In this document: piece after piece, positions 55,001 to 64,000 of the stretch
Layout of the letters: each line of letters starts with the position of its first letter
Position numbering within the stretch: the first letter of the stretch is position 1
Assembly (NCBI RefSeq): GCF_030161595.1
Contig: NZ_BSUM01000001.1
Span: 496,001 to 560,000, forward strand
DNA length: 64,000 nucleotides
Origin: Litorihabitans aurantiacus
GTDB taxonomy: Bacteria; Actinomycetota; Actinomycetes; Actinomycetales; Beutenbergiaceae
Direction: 5' to 3'
The notes under the pieces: model-generated
What the model was told of the DNA's origin: nothing
The model's database searches: none
Seen by the model: the letters and a program-made list of their open reading frames with translations, nothing else
Translations under genes and position numbers: made by a program

Positions 55001-58000
55001 TCGCGCGTCGACTCCACCGGACGGGCGACGGGCACGCTCACGGGCGCCGACCTGCGCACCGACGTCTCCGACCGGGGGACGGGCGAGGCCGCGTTCGCCG
55101 GCTCCCGCCTCGCCTACCCGGGCGACGTGGGCGGTGACCTCGACCGCATCAGCATCAGCGGGCTGGTCCGGGTGACGCAGGACGACCTCGCGGCCCTGAC
55201 GGGCAACGCCCCGATGATCGCGAAGGAGAGCGCCTCCGGTGCCGGCCGCACCACGTTCTGGCAGGGGGTTGTGCAGGCCCAGGGCCAGCTCGGTGCGCGC
55301 CTGGCCGGCAACAGCTACGAGTTCGACGACACCGACATCAGCACGCGCCACGACCTGGCCGCCGACGGCGAGCCCCGGCTGATCACGCAGGTCTACGACG
55401 GCATGACCTACGCCGTCTTCGTCGACGGCGTGGAGGTGCACAGCCGGTTCCTCGAGTACCGCACGACGTTCGGCGACCACCGCGTGCGCACCACGATCGG
55501 CGACTACGACACCGACGACGGCGCGCTCCACTCGCCCTTCCACGGCACGATCGACGAGGTCCAGATCGCCTCCGTCGCGTTCACGCCGGAGCTGGAGGCG
55601 TTCCGGTATGCGAACTACCTCGGCGACGCCGTCGTGGTGGGCGAGCGCACCGCGCGCGAGGGTGAGGGCGTGAGCGTCGCCGTCGCCGGCCCGCGCGCCG
55701 GCACGGAGGTGGAGGCCGGCCTCGTCGAGGTGACCGGCACGCTGACGCAGCGCGCCGACGTCACGGCCGTCGTCGCGGGCGAGGAGGTGCTGACCCGGGA
55801 GGTGGACGCCGGGCCGTTCGCGCTCGAGGTGCCCGTGGACGCCACCGGCGAGGTGACCGTGGAGCTGGTGGCGACGTCGGGCGCCACGTCCGGCACGGCC
55901 GCCCTCCCGCTGGTCGTCTCCGACACCGTCGCCCCCCAGCAGCCCGAGGTCGCCGACACGGCCGAGGGCGACGTCCCGGTCGACGGCCAGGTCGTGCTGA
56001 GCGCGACCCCGCGCACCGACAGCCGCGAGCGCGTCGACGTGACGTTCCACGCGGGGAGCTCCTCACGCTGGACGCGAGCACCGCCGTCGTGCGCGAGGGA
56101 TCGACCACGGACCGCACCCCCGCGGCGCTGACCCCGACCTCGGGCACGGTGGTCGAGGAGCTGCTGCCGACCACGGTCGCCCGCGCCGAGAACCCGTTCC
56201 AGATCCACGAGATCACCCTGACGCCCGAGCAGGCCGCGCAGGAGCGGTTCCACCTGGCCTGGGAGGGGACGGGCGACGAGCGCCGCGTGTCGGCCCACGT
56301 GTGGGACCACGACGCCGGGGCCTGGGTCCTCAAGGACTCCGGGGCTGACGCTGCGGGCGGCACGGTCGCGCTCGACGTCGAGGCGCTGCGCTCGGAGGGC
56401 GCCGTCTCGCCCGAGGGCACGCTGCACCTGCTGGTGTGGCGCGGGCTGACGTCCGAACCGTTCGGCGAGGACCACCGCTACGAGGCCGACCCCGATCCTG
56501 CGGACTTCGACTTCTCCATGGAGCACGTGCCCGACACGCAGCTCTACGCCCAGGCGACCCCGCAGATGTTCACCGACCAGATGTCGTGGGTGGTCGAGCG
56601 GGCGCAGGAGCGGAGGACGGCGATGGTGGTGCACGCCGGTGACCTGGTCAACCGCAAGTACCTGTCGCAGGAGTACCAGTGGCAGGGCGCGGAGGACGCG
56701 ATGGGCCTGCTGGACGACGCGGAGATCCCCTACCTCGTCTCGTGGGGCAACCACGACTACGAGAACGACCGCAACAACCGCGTGATGCTGCAGCGGTACT
56801 ACCCCGCGCAGCGGTTCGCCGACAGCCTCGAGGGTTCGCCCTGGACGTTCGGCGGCAGCCACGGCGTCGACGCCCTGCAGGACAACTACTTCTACACGGC
56901 CGACCTCGACGGCGCGAAGGTCCTGCTCCTGACGGTCGGCTTCTTCTCGGCCGACAACCCCGACGACCCGGGCCTGGCCTGGGCCGAGGAGGTCATCCGC
57001 TCCCACCCCGAGCACGCCGTGATCCTCGCGATCCACCAGTCGGTGGACACGGGGGCGAACCGGTGGGCGAACGAGAACGTCACGAGCCGCCTGATCGACC
57101 CGCACAGCAACGTCCGGCTCGTGCTCGGCGGGCACATCACGGGCACGGGCGTCGCCCACCGCCCGGGAGCGGACGGGGCACCGGTGTACGGCATCCTCAC
57201 CGACTACCAGGGCCGCACCTACGGCGGTCAGCAGTTCCTGCGCTCGCTGGCCTTCGACACCGAGAACGGGCTGCTGCACGCCAGCACCTACTCGCCCTAC
57301 CTGGACGCCCGCACGTCCGACGGCCCGTGGCGCCAGGAGATCCCGGCCGGCGCCATCCCCGGCTTCCACGGCTCCGACAGCGAGAACTTCGTGCTCGAGC
57401 TGGACCTCGGGGTCGACGACGAGCGCACGCTCGCGACCTCGGCCCTCACCGTCGCGGCGGGGGAGAGCACCGTCGTCGGGCCGGTGCAGGCCGCCGTCGG
57501 GGCGGAGCGGGTCGAGGCCGTGCTCGGTGACCTCGAGCCCGGCCGCTCCTACGGCTGGTACGTCGAGGTGCGCGACGGCGCGGGGCACGTCACGCGCAGC
57601 CCCGTCTCGCCCGTCACCACGGCGCCGTCGGACGTCTCCTCACCGTTCGTCGACGTCCCGGTGGACTCGCTGTTCTTCCCCGAGATCGCGTGGCTGTTCG
57701 AGCACGGCATCTCCCGCGGCTGGGTGGCCGCGGACGGGACCCGGGAGTTCCGCCCGGTGACCCCGATCGCGCGGGACGCGATGGCGGCGTTCCTGTTCCG
57801 CCTGGCGGAGGTGGCGGGTCAGGTGGAGGGCTACGTCGCGCCGACCACCTCGCCGTTCTCCGACGTCGGGGTCGACGACGAGTTCTACACCGAGATCGCC
57901 TGGCTCCACGCGGAGGGGATCGCCACGGGGTGGGACGCCGGGGACGGCACGGCGCAGTTCCGTCCGCTCGCACCGATCGGGCGGGACGCGATGGCGGCCT

Positions 58001-58254
58001 TCCTGTACCGGATGGCCGGCGAGCCGTCGCACACCGCACCCGCCACGTCGCCGTTCACCGACGTGACCCCGAGCACGCAGTTCTACGACGAGATCACGTG
58101 GCTCGTGGACGAGGGCATCGCGACGGGCTGGGTCGGCAACGACGGTACCGCGCAGTACCAGCCGGTGGCGCCGATCAACCGCGACGCGATGGCGGCGTTC
58201 CTGCAGCGCTACGTCGCCGCCGGCCACGCGGACGGGGGTGCGCAGGAGGGCTGA
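52016..58254 (+). CDS. Giant secreted surface protein: two calcineurin-like phosphoesterase domains, LamG-like domain and three SLH repeats (apparent -1 frameshift at 56053-56056)
   Basis: With one G restored, a 2,079-residue exported protein. Signal peptide ends at ASAA (about 35). Domains: beta-helix/GLUG-like repeats (about 45-375); a purple-acid-phosphatase-like Fn3 domain and metallophosphoesterase (about 380-770) whose metal motifs are altered (DTD for DxH, GNEAA for GNHE, GEDH for GHxH); DUF2341/LamG-like module (about 885-1205); an Ig-like linker; a second phosphoesterase (about 1495-1760) with intact DTQ, GDLV, GNHDY and GGHI motifs; and three SLH-type repeats (about 1877, 1945, 2010 on; each with FFPEIAWL/FYTEIAWL/FYDEITWL and a PI-RDAMAAFL end) that should bind the cell wall. 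It probably hydrolyses extracellular phosphoesters. It lies between greA and DUF4307 as an insertion. Confidence 0.87.
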
Positions 58255-58297
58255 GGCCGGCCTAACGGTCGCCGGCCGGAGCGGCCGGCCCGATCGC

Positions 58298-58335
58298 GGC
58301 ACCGCCCCCGGGACGAGCGTCCCGGGGGCGGTGCC
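58298..58335. terminator. Strong bidirectional terminator
   Basis: Perfect 17-bp stem GGCACCGCCCCCGGGAC with its complement around the tetraloop GAGC, between the convergent stops of the phosphoesterase gene (58254) and the DUF4307 gene (58369). Confidence 0.9.
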
Positions 58336-58368
58336 GGGCGTGGTGGGTGTCCGGCGCGTGCGCCCGGT

Positions 58369-58857
58369 TCAGTCCTCGAGCGCGAGGCAGCCGTTCGCGA
58401 TCGCGTCAGCCTGCTCGGCGCGCGCGAACGTCGTGACGTCCACGCTCACGGGGACGGTGCGGGCGCCTCCCGCCGGGATCTCCACGACGGTGACGCCGAC
58501 CTGGGCGTGGCTCGCGTCGAGCGCCTGCACCGAGCAGGCGAACGCGACGTCGGCGTCGTCGCGCACGACGGAGAATGCGACGCGCACCGAGGAGTCCGAG
58601 AGCACCTGGTAGCTCGACCCGGTCACGCTCGCGCTCGCACCGCTGCCGCCGAGCACCAGCCAGGCGGCGATGCCCGTCCCGACGACGGCGATGACGCCCG
58701 CGGCGATCGCCGCGACACGGCCGGAGGAGGCGGACGACGGCGAGGTCCCGCCGTCGGCGCCGCGGCCGCGGCCTCGCGTGCCGTAGCGGCGCTCGAGCCG
58801 CGCCCGCTCCTCGGGGTCCGCCCCTCCAGGGGTGGCGGCGGGGCGCGTCGTGCTCAC
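58369..58857 (-). CDS. DUF4307 family membrane protein
   Basis: A 162-residue protein with an N-terminal polar region (EERARLERRYGTRGRG), one membrane segment (AAIAAGVIAVVGTGIAAWLV, about 48-68) and an external domain with two cysteines (FACSVQAL, ANGCLALED). DUF4307 proteins sit divergently from mca across actinobacteria (Rv1081c in M. tuberculosis) and have no known function. GTG start. Confidence 0.88.
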   Translation of the reverse strand: MSTTRPAATPGGADPEERARLERRYGTRGRGRGADGGTSPSSASSGRVAAIAAGVIAVVGTGIAAWLVLGGSGASASVTGSSYQVLSDSSVRVAFSVVRDDADVAFACSVQALDASHAQVGVTVVEIPAGGARTVPVSVDVTTFARAEQADAIANGCLALED

Positions 58858-58934
58858 CGCACCAGTCTGCCCCAGGTGGGAGGATGGTCCCCGCTGACCG
58901 ACCGTCCGCAGACACCCGTACGCAAGGAGGGCCC

Positions 58935-59795
58935 GTGGCCCCGCTCCGGCTCATGGCCGTGCACGCACACCCCGACGACGAGTCCAGCAAGGGCGCCGCC
59001 ACCATGGCGCGCTACGCGGCCGACGGCGTCGACGTCCTCGTCGTCACGTGCACCGGGGGTGAGCGCGGGGACGTGCTCAACCCGCGACTGCAGGACGACC
59101 CGCTGGTGCTCACCGATCTCCCCGCCCGCCGCCGGCTCGAGATGGACGCCGCGGCGCGCGCGCTCGGGGTGCGCCAGACGTGGCTCGGCTTCGTCGACTC
59201 GGGGCTGCCCGAGGGCGACCCGCTGCCGCCGCTGCCCGAGGGCTGCTTCGCGCTCGCCCCGCTGACCGAGACCGTGCCCGCTCTCGTGGCGCAGATCCGC
59301 GAGTTCCGTCCGCAGGTGCTGCTCACCTACGACGAGAACGGCGGCTACCCCCACCCCGACCACATCATGACCCACGTGGTCTCGATGGCCGCGGTCGAGG
59401 CGGCGGCGGACCCGGAGCAGCACCCCGAGCTCGGTGAGGCGTGGCAGGTGCCCAAGGTCTACTACCACGCGTCCTTCTCACGGGCGCGGATGTCGGCGGT
59501 GCACGAGGCGCTGCTCGAGCGCGGGGCCGAGTCCCCGTTCGGCGACTGGCTGAAGGACTGGGACGGGCGCGGCGGACGCACGGTCACGTGCCGCGTCGAG
59601 TGCTCGCCGTACTTCCCGCAGCGGGACGCGGCGCTGCTCGCGCACGCCACCCAGATCGACCCCGACGGGTTCTTCTTCGCCGTGCCGCGCGACGTCGAGG
59701 CCCAGGTCTGGCCGTGGGAGGAGTTCGAGCTCGTCTCCTCGACCGTGGCCACGGAGGCGATGGAGGACGACCTGTTCGCCGGGGTGCGGCCGTGA
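58935..59795 (+). CDS. mca: Mycothiol S-conjugate amidase Mca
   Basis: A 286-residue zinc amidase of the LmbE/MshB fold that cleaves mycothiol conjugates for detoxification. Zinc motif MAVHAHPDDESSKG (His12, Asp15), VTCTGGERGDVLNP, DENGGYPHPDH (zinc His) and the C-terminal RTVTCRVECSPYFPQRDAAL typical of Mca rather than MshB. AAGGAGG precedes the GTG at 58935; the frame is open further upstream without a ribosome site. Shows that the organism makes mycothiol. Confidence 0.95.
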   Translation: MAPLRLMAVHAHPDDESSKGAATMARYAADGVDVLVVTCTGGERGDVLNPRLQDDPLVLTDLPARRRLEMDAAARALGVRQTWLGFVDSGLPEGDPLPPLPEGCFALAPLTETVPALVAQIREFRPQVLLTYDENGGYPHPDHIMTHVVSMAAVEAAADPEQHPELGEAWQVPKVYYHASFSRARMSAVHEALLERGAESPFGDWLKDWDGRGGRTVTCRVECSPYFPQRDAALLAHATQIDPDGFFFAVPRDVEAQVWPWEEFELVSSTVATEAMEDDLFAGVRP

Positions 59796-60121
59796 CGGGC
59801 CTCGTGCACGCGCTGGCGGAGTCCGGCGTGCCGGACCAGTACGAGGTCACGCCGGGGCTCCTGGGCTTCATCGCCACCTTCTGCGTGCTGATCGTCTTCC
59901 TGCTGCTCATCCGCTCCTTCAACCGCAACATGCGCAAGGTGAGTGCGAACGAGCGCCGGCGCCAGGCCGCGGCCGAGCGCGCGGGCCGCGAGACCGCCGA
60001 GCGCCGGGACGCGGTCGAGGACGAGGACGAGGCCGAGGCCGACGTGGTCGACGACGCGCCCTCCGCCGAGGTCACGCCGTCGCCCGACCCCCGGTCCGCG
60101 GAGGGCGAGCCGCGACCGTGA
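59792..60121 (+). CDS. Small single-pass membrane protein downstream of mca
   Basis: A 109-residue protein with one membrane helix (GFIATFCVLIVFLLLI, about 25-41) followed by a basic then acidic cytoplasmic tail rich in Arg, Glu and Asp. A similar small gene follows mca in mycobacteria (Rv1083). Function unknown. GTG overlaps the mca stop and its stop overlaps the next start. Confidence 0.82.
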   Translation: MTGLVHALAESGVPDQYEVTPGLLGFIATFCVLIVFLLLIRSFNRNMRKVSANERRRQAAAERAGRETAERRDAVEDEDEAEADVVDDAPSAEVTPSPDPRSAEGEPRP

Positions 60122-61005
60122 GGATCGCCGTCGCGCAGCTCGACGCCGCCCGCGACCGGGCGGGGGTGCGCGACGGTGGCGGCCCGACCGGCGCTGCCGA
60201 CCCCGTCGACGCCGTCGTCGACCCCGTTGTCGACGTCGTCGCACGCGCGGCCGCCGCGGGCGCCGACCTGGTGGTCCTGCCGGAGTACGCGAGCGGGTGG
60301 TCCGACCCGCTCACCGCCGATCTCGTGCAGGAGCCCGACGGCGAGTTCCTCCGGGCGGTGCGCGACGCCGCGGCGGAGCACGGCGTGACCGTGGTGGTCG
60401 GGACCGTGCTCGCCGCCGAGGTGCCCGACCGCGCTCGCAACGTCACGATCGTCGTGGGACCCGACGGCCGCGACCTCGGCCGCTACGCGAAGGTCCACCT
60501 CTACGACGCCTACGGGGCGCGCGAGAGCGACGTGCTGGAGGCGGGCGACCCCGTCGGCGACGGCGCGCCGCTGGTCGTGACCGTGCCGACGTCCGAGGGC
60601 CCGCTGCACCTCGGCGTCGTCACCTGCTACGACCTGCGCTTCCCGGAGGCGTTCCGCGCGCTCGTGGACGCGGGCGACGGCGACGGCGCGCCAGACGTCG
60701 TCGCGCCAGACGTCGTCGCGGTCGGGGCCGCCTGGGCGGCGGGCGAGGGCAAGGCCGAGCAGCTGCGCGTCCTGGCCCGGGCGCGCGCGATCGAGTCGAC
60801 GAGCTGGGTGGCGCTCGCCTCGCAGAACGGACCGGGGCGCGTGGGCGGTTCCGTCGTCGTCGACCCGACCGGCGCGGTGGTCGCGGAGGCGATCGACGAC
60901 GGCGCGCACCTCGTCGTCTCCGACCTCGACCTCGCGGCGCTGGCACGGGTGCGCCGGACCAGCCCGGTGCTGGCGCACCGGCGCTACCGCGTCGTGCCGC
61001 GCTGA
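60118..61005 (+). CDS. Carbon-nitrogen hydrolase (nitrilase/omega-amidase superfamily)
   Basis: A 295-residue nitrilase-superfamily amidase with the Glu-Lys-Cys triad: Glu in VVLPEYASGW, Lys in YAKVHLYDAYG, Cys in VVTCYDLRFPEAF. Actinobacterial members of this type act on deaminated glutathione or small amides; substrate not determinable. A 15-bp direct duplication near 60692-60718 encodes APDVVAPDVVA, a small in-frame expansion. Co-transcribed with mca by GTGA overlaps. Confidence 0.92.
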   Translation: MRIAVAQLDAARDRAGVRDGGGPTGAADPVDAVVDPVVDVVARAAAAGADLVVLPEYASGWSDPLTADLVQEPDGEFLRAVRDAAAEHGVTVVVGTVLAAEVPDRARNVTIVVGPDGRDLGRYAKVHLYDAYGARESDVLEAGDPVGDGAPLVVTVPTSEGPLHLGVVTCYDLRFPEAFRALVDAGDGDGAPDVVAPDVVAVGAAWAAGEGKAEQLRVLARARAIESTSWVALASQNGPGRVGGSVVVDPTGAVVAEAIDDGAHLVVSDLDLAALARVRRTSPVLAHRRYRVVPR

Positions 61006-61044
61006 GACGACCCGATTCGAGCGCGGTCGGGCGCGGCCGGGTGC

Positions 61045-62001
61045 TCAGCTCCCGGGCACCTCGCCGCCGCGGACGATCGCGCCGACCTCGGAGACGGTGA
61101 GCGCCGTCGGGTCCTGCGCCGTGGCCGCGAGCGCGCGCTCCGCCGCAGCGACGTCGAAGTCGGCGACGGGCCACTCCAGCGGCAGGCCGGAGAGCGCCTC
61201 GACGAGGAGCTGGGTGACGGCGAGCCGGGCGTACCACTTGCGGTCGGCCGGGACGACGAACCAGGGCGCCGACGCGGTCGAGGTGCGCTCGATCGCGACG
61301 TCGTAGGCCGCCGTGTACTGCGGCCACCGGGCGCGCGTCTCGAGGTCGCTGACGGCGAACTTCCAGTGCTTGTCCGGGCGCGCGAGCCGCTTGCCGAGGC
61401 GCTCGTGCTGCTCCTGCGGCGAGATGACCAGGGCCACCTTCACGACCGTGGTGCCGGCCGCGGCCAGCTTCTCCTCGAACCGCACGATGTCGGTGTAGCG
61501 CCTCTCGATCGTCTCGGCGGGCACCAGGGAGTCGACGCGCGCCACGAGGACGTCCTCGTAGTGCGAGCGGTCGAAGACGCCGATGCGGCCCGCGGGCGGC
61601 AGCGCCCGGCGCACGCGCCACAGGAAGTGGTGGGACAGCTCCTTCGCGGTCGGGACGCCGAACGAGCGGACGCTCACGCCCTGCGGGTCGACCATGCCGA
61701 GCACGTGGCGCACGATGCCGCCCTTGCCCGAGGTGTCCATGCCGTGGAGCACGAGCAGCACGGAGCGGTGACCGCCGGCGCGGCCCTGGGCGAAGAGGCG
61801 CTCCTGGAGCTCGGAGAGGTGCTCACCCAGCTCGGCGGTGCGCTTCCTCGCCGCCTTCCGGCCGCCCTGCCAGCCGGGGGTGGCCCGGGTGTCGACGTCC
61901 GCCAGCGACGCGCCGGGGGCGGCGTGGAGCAGGGAGGAGAACGGATCGAGCCTCTCGTCCGGCCTGTCGGGATTCTGCTTCGTCGACTTCTTGCGGCTCA
62001 C
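61045..62001 (-). CDS. PPK2-family polyphosphate kinase
   Basis: A 318-residue PPK2 that transfers phosphate between polyphosphate and nucleotides. Walker A in LHGMDTSGKGGIVRHVL, lid motif FDRSHYEDVLVARV, and WKFAVSDLETRARWPQYTAAY typical of the family. The first 40 residues are polar. AAGGAGGG precedes the GTG. With ppx at 28250 the window encodes two polyphosphate-linked enzymes. Confidence 0.93.
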   Translation of the reverse strand: MSRKKSTKQNPDRPDERLDPFSSLLHAAPGASLADVDTRATPGWQGGRKAARKRTAELGEHLSELQERLFAQGRAGGHRSVLLVLHGMDTSGKGGIVRHVLGMVDPQGVSVRSFGVPTAKELSHHFLWRVRRALPPAGRIGVFDRSHYEDVLVARVDSLVPAETIERRYTDIVRFEEKLAAAGTTVVKVALVISPQEQHERLGKRLARPDKHWKFAVSDLETRARWPQYTAAYDVAIERTSTASAPWFVVPADRKWYARLAVTQLLVEALSGLPLEWPVADFDVAAAERALAATAQDPTALTVSEVGAIVRGGEVPGS

Positions 62002-62068
62002 GGGGCCCTCCTTCGGCGTCTGGTGTCGAGGTTAGACGCGGCGGGTGGGCGAGCGGGCGATCAGCACC

Positions 62069-62806
62069 TCAGCGCAGGGACGCGACCGTGATGAAGATGG
62101 CGATCGCGTGGCACGTGTAGCCGATGAGGGTGCCGACGTGGAAGATCTCGTGGAAGCCGAACCACCGCGGGGAGGGGTTGGGTCGCTTGAGCGCGTACAC
62201 GACGGCGCCGAGCGTGTACCCGATGCCGCCAGCGATGACGAGCCACATGACCGCGCCGCCGCCGGAGCGGCCGAAGGAGGGCAGGAACCACACGGCCACC
62301 CAGCTCAGGGCCAGGTAGATGGGCACGTAGAGCCAGCGCGGCGCACCGAGCCAGAACACGCGCGCCAGGATCCCGGCGCCGGCGCCGATCCAGACCACGA
62401 GGAGCAGCGTGCGCGCCTGCCCCGGCGGCAGCAGCAGCGCCGCGAGCGGTGTGTAGGTGCCGGCGATGACGAGGAAGATGTTGGAGTGGTCGATGCGCCG
62501 CAGGATCGCGAGCGTGCGCGGTTCCCACGTGCCGCGGTGGTAGACGGCGCTGGCACCGAACAGCAGCGACGTCGCGGCCGCGAACACGAGGGTGCTCCAG
62601 CGGGCCTGCGACGTCGGGGAGAGCGCGACCAGGACGATGCCCGCCGCGAGGACGAACGGGAACATGCCCGCGTGGATCCAGCCGCGCAGCAGTGGCTTGA
62701 CGGCGCTCGCGAGCTGCTCGACGGCGGACTCGACCGTCGGGCGGTCCTTCCGACCGTCGCCCCGGCCCCGGGCGGGTGCCGGCGTGGGGGAGGTGCTGGC
62801 GCGCAT
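62069..62806 (-). CDS. Hemolysin III family (TrhA/PAQR-like) membrane protein
   Basis: A 245-residue protein with seven hydrophobic segments and the PAQR/hemolysin III metal-site residues: LLFGASAVYHRG (His), RRIDHSNIFLVIAGTYTP (Asp-His) and FGFHEIFHVGTLIGYTCH (two His). Bacterial homologues influence membrane lipid composition. Matches Rv1085c in position. ATG has GAGGAT upstream; three 15-bp repeats lie directly before it. Confidence 0.92.
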   Translation of the reverse strand: MRASTSPTPAPARGRGDGRKDRPTVESAVEQLASAVKPLLRGWIHAGMFPFVLAAGIVLVALSPTSQARWSTLVFAAATSLLFGASAVYHRGTWEPRTLAILRRIDHSNIFLVIAGTYTPLAALLLPPGQARTLLLVVWIGAGAGILARVFWLGAPRWLYVPIYLALSWVAVWFLPSFGRSGGGAVMWLVIAGGIGYTLGAVVYALKRPNPSPRWFGFHEIFHVGTLIGYTCHAIAIFITVASLR

Positions 62807-62820
62807 GAATCCTCACTCGT

Positions 62821-62865
62821 GGTTACGTCACCGTAGGTTACTCCTCCGTAGGTTACGCCCCCGGG
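62821..62865 (-). repeat. Three tandem 15-bp repeats upstream of the hemolysin III gene
   Basis: On the plus strand GGTTACGTCACCGTA, GGTTACTCCTCCGTA and GGTTACGCCCCCGGG run head to tail, starting 15 bp from the ATG. They cover the promoter region of the minus-strand gene, so they may be repeated regulator sites. Confidence 0.8.
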
Positions 62866-62959
62866 CCGGGCGGGCGTCCCACGGGGCGTCGGCGGCGGCC
62901 CCGGGCGCGGGCGAGGGGTAGCGTGACCAGCCGGATCAGTCGAGCAGCGCGAGGGTGGT

Positions 62960-63736
62960 GTGACGGTGGCGGGACCGAGTCTCACGCGGGGGCTGTACGG
63001 GCTCTACGAGCGTCGGCTGGCGCGCGAGCTGCGCACCGAGGACGTCCCCGCGCACATCGGCATCATGATGGACGGGAACCGTCGGTGGGCCCGGCAGGTG
63101 GCGGCTCCGCCGTCTCACGGGCACCGCGCGGGCGCGGCCAAGATCGTCGACGTGCTCGGGTGGGCCGACGACATCGGGGTCGAGGTCGTGACGCTGTGGA
63201 TGCTCTCCACCGACAACCTCCGCCGCGATCCCGGCGAGCTGACCGAGCTGGTCGCGATCATCGAGGACGCCGTGGCTGACCTGGCGGCGTCGCGCCGCTG
63301 GCGCATCCACGCCCTCGGGGCGCTGGACCTCCTGCCCGCCTCGACCGCCGACCGGCTGCGCGCCGCGCAGGAGACGACCCGCGACGTCGGCGGCATGGTC
63401 GTGAACGTGGCCGTGGGCTACGGCGGGCGCCAGGAGATCGCCGACGCCGTCGGCTCGCTCCTGCGCGAGGCCGCGGGCCGCGGCGCGACCCTGGAGGAGG
63501 TGGCGAGCGAGGTGACGGTCGAGCAGATCGCCGCCCACCTCTACACCAAGGGGCAGCCGGACCCCGACCTCGTGATCCGCACCTCGGGGGAGCAGCGCAT
63601 CGGCGGCTTCCTGCTGTGGCAGAGCGTCCACACCGAGTTCTACTTCACCGACGCCTACTGGCCGGACTTCCGCCGCGTCGACTTCCTGCGCGCGGTGCGC
63701 GCCTACTCCCGTCGCGAGCGCCGCCTCGGCCGCTGA
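62960..63736 (+). CDS. uppS: Isoprenyl (cis-prenyl) transferase, short Z-FPP synthase-like
   Basis: A 258-residue cis-prenyltransferase that condenses isopentenyl diphosphate onto an allylic diphosphate for polyprenyl carriers. Catalytic Asp in HIGIMMDGNRRWARQ (about residue 38), then VVTLWMLSTDNLRR, NVAVGYGGRQEI and PDLVIRTSGEQRIGGFLLWQ. The length and position beside hemolysin III match Rv1086 (short-chain Z-FPP synthase) more than the decaprenyl synthase, so the gene symbol is provisional. GAGGG precedes the GTG. Confidence 0.92.
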   Translation: MTVAGPSLTRGLYGLYERRLARELRTEDVPAHIGIMMDGNRRWARQVAAPPSHGHRAGAAKIVDVLGWADDIGVEVVTLWMLSTDNLRRDPGELTELVAIIEDAVADLAASRRWRIHALGALDLLPASTADRLRAAQETTRDVGGMVVNVAVGYGGRQEIADAVGSLLREAAGRGATLEEVASEVTVEQIAAHLYTKGQPDPDLVIRTSGEQRIGGFLLWQSVHTEFYFTDAYWPDFRRVDFLRAVRAYSRRERRLGR

Positions 63737-64000
63737 GGCCGGGGCGAGATCGGGTCGAGGTTGCCGTCGTGTGAACATCGCGCGACGTTCCGCGCAGGTG
63801 TGGCGTGTCGCACATCTTCGTGCCCCGACGGCTCGTAGCGTCGCCCTCGTGACCGACGACGCGTCGGTCACCGGGAGGCCACTGTGGAGCACTGCTTCGT
63901 CAGGAGGGGCCGCCGGCCCCAGCGGTCTGCCGTCCCCACCTCGCACGGTCCGCACGGGCGCGCGAGCGCCCGGACGGACTGACCACCAGGCGCGGCGACG
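63737..64000 (+). other. Non-coding 3' end with candidate promoter, hairpin and a possible short ORF
   Basis: A TAGCGT -10-like box (63836-63841) is followed by an 8-bp hairpin GACCGACG-ACG-CGTCGGTC (63851-63869), GGGAGG and a GTG at 63884 opening a 32-codon frame rich in Arg that stops at 63982. It may be a leader ORF or chance. In related genomes phoH follows uppS, so this may be its upstream region; the gene itself is outside the window. Confidence 0.4.

Noticed and set aside
60690-60720. Tandem 15-bp repeat in the nitrilase gene as a regulatory element
   Set aside because: It is in frame, duplicates five codons (APDVV) and most likely is a simple coding expansion.

Overview
The window is a high-GC chromosomal segment of an actinobacterium, most likely Micrococcales (Cellulomonas-like). 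The signs are the very high GC content by eye, frequent GTG starts with 1-4 bp GTGA/ATGA overlaps, TANNNT -10 boxes directly followed by start codons (leaderless genes), a mycothiol S-conjugate amidase, and two gene orders also found in Mycobacterium tuberculosis: mfd-mazG-eno-divIC-DUF501-ppx (Rv1020-Rv1026) and greA-DUF4307-mca-small membrane protein-hemolysin III-Z-prenyl synthase (Rv1080c-Rv1086). The rank below phylum is inference.

Layout. 1-6.9 kb: end of pth, a divergent LysR/TDT exporter pair with a coupled uracil-DNA-glycosylase-like gene, then mfd. 6.9-21.8 kb: an accessory block set inside the conserved mfd-mazG neighbourhood. It holds a lipoprotein gene and a catabolic gene set: UbiD decarboxylase, arylmalonate-decarboxylase/maleate-isomerase relative, SDR, ornithine-cyclodeaminase relative, a fused M20 amidase-dihydroorotase-type cyclic amidohydrolase, a phosphoribosyltransferase-like protein, a four-gene NMT1-type ABC importer, an AbgB-like M20 hydrolase, UbiX (makes the prenyl-FMN cofactor of UbiD) and an IclR regulator. 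A shared GGAA-N5-TTCC motif precedes its main transcription units. 21.9-29.7 kb: conserved housekeeping (SurA-like lipoprotein, phosphatase, mazG, eno, divIC, DUF501, dinB, ppx, ybaK). 29.8-33.6 kb: ndh, an odd tRNA gene, a long hairpin and an A-family polymerase. 33.5-38.1 kb: a minus-strand ABC exporter/two-component operon with a GNAT gene. 38.4-42.7 kb: membrane proteins, an acetyl esterase, FKBP and a PHP protein. 42.7-43.55 kb: an 830-bp non-coding block of inverted repeat arrays. 43.55-51.65 kb: CPBP protein, glycogen phosphorylase, two alpha/beta hydrolases, msrA, ilvA, greA. 52-58.25 kb: a 2,079-residue secreted protein with two phosphoesterase domains and three SLH repeats. 58.3-63.7 kb: DUF4307, mca, small membrane protein, nitrilase-type amidase, PPK2, hemolysin III and a Z-prenyl transferase.

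Sequence quality. Seven genes (mfd, mazG, ndh, an ABC ATPase, an alpha/beta hydrolase, greA, the giant phosphoesterase) are each broken by loss of one base in a G or C run, and each becomes a full-length family-like protein when one base is restored. This points to homopolymer under-calling, so the genes are annotated as intact in nature with an apparent frameshift here.

Most novel elements: the catabolic block with its fused amidohydrolase and mirrored-cysteine decarboxylase; three consecutive 'forward units - core - reverse units' repeat modules with 20-21 bp spacing (plus a similar one after glgP); and a short-variable-loop tRNA with anticodon UAA.
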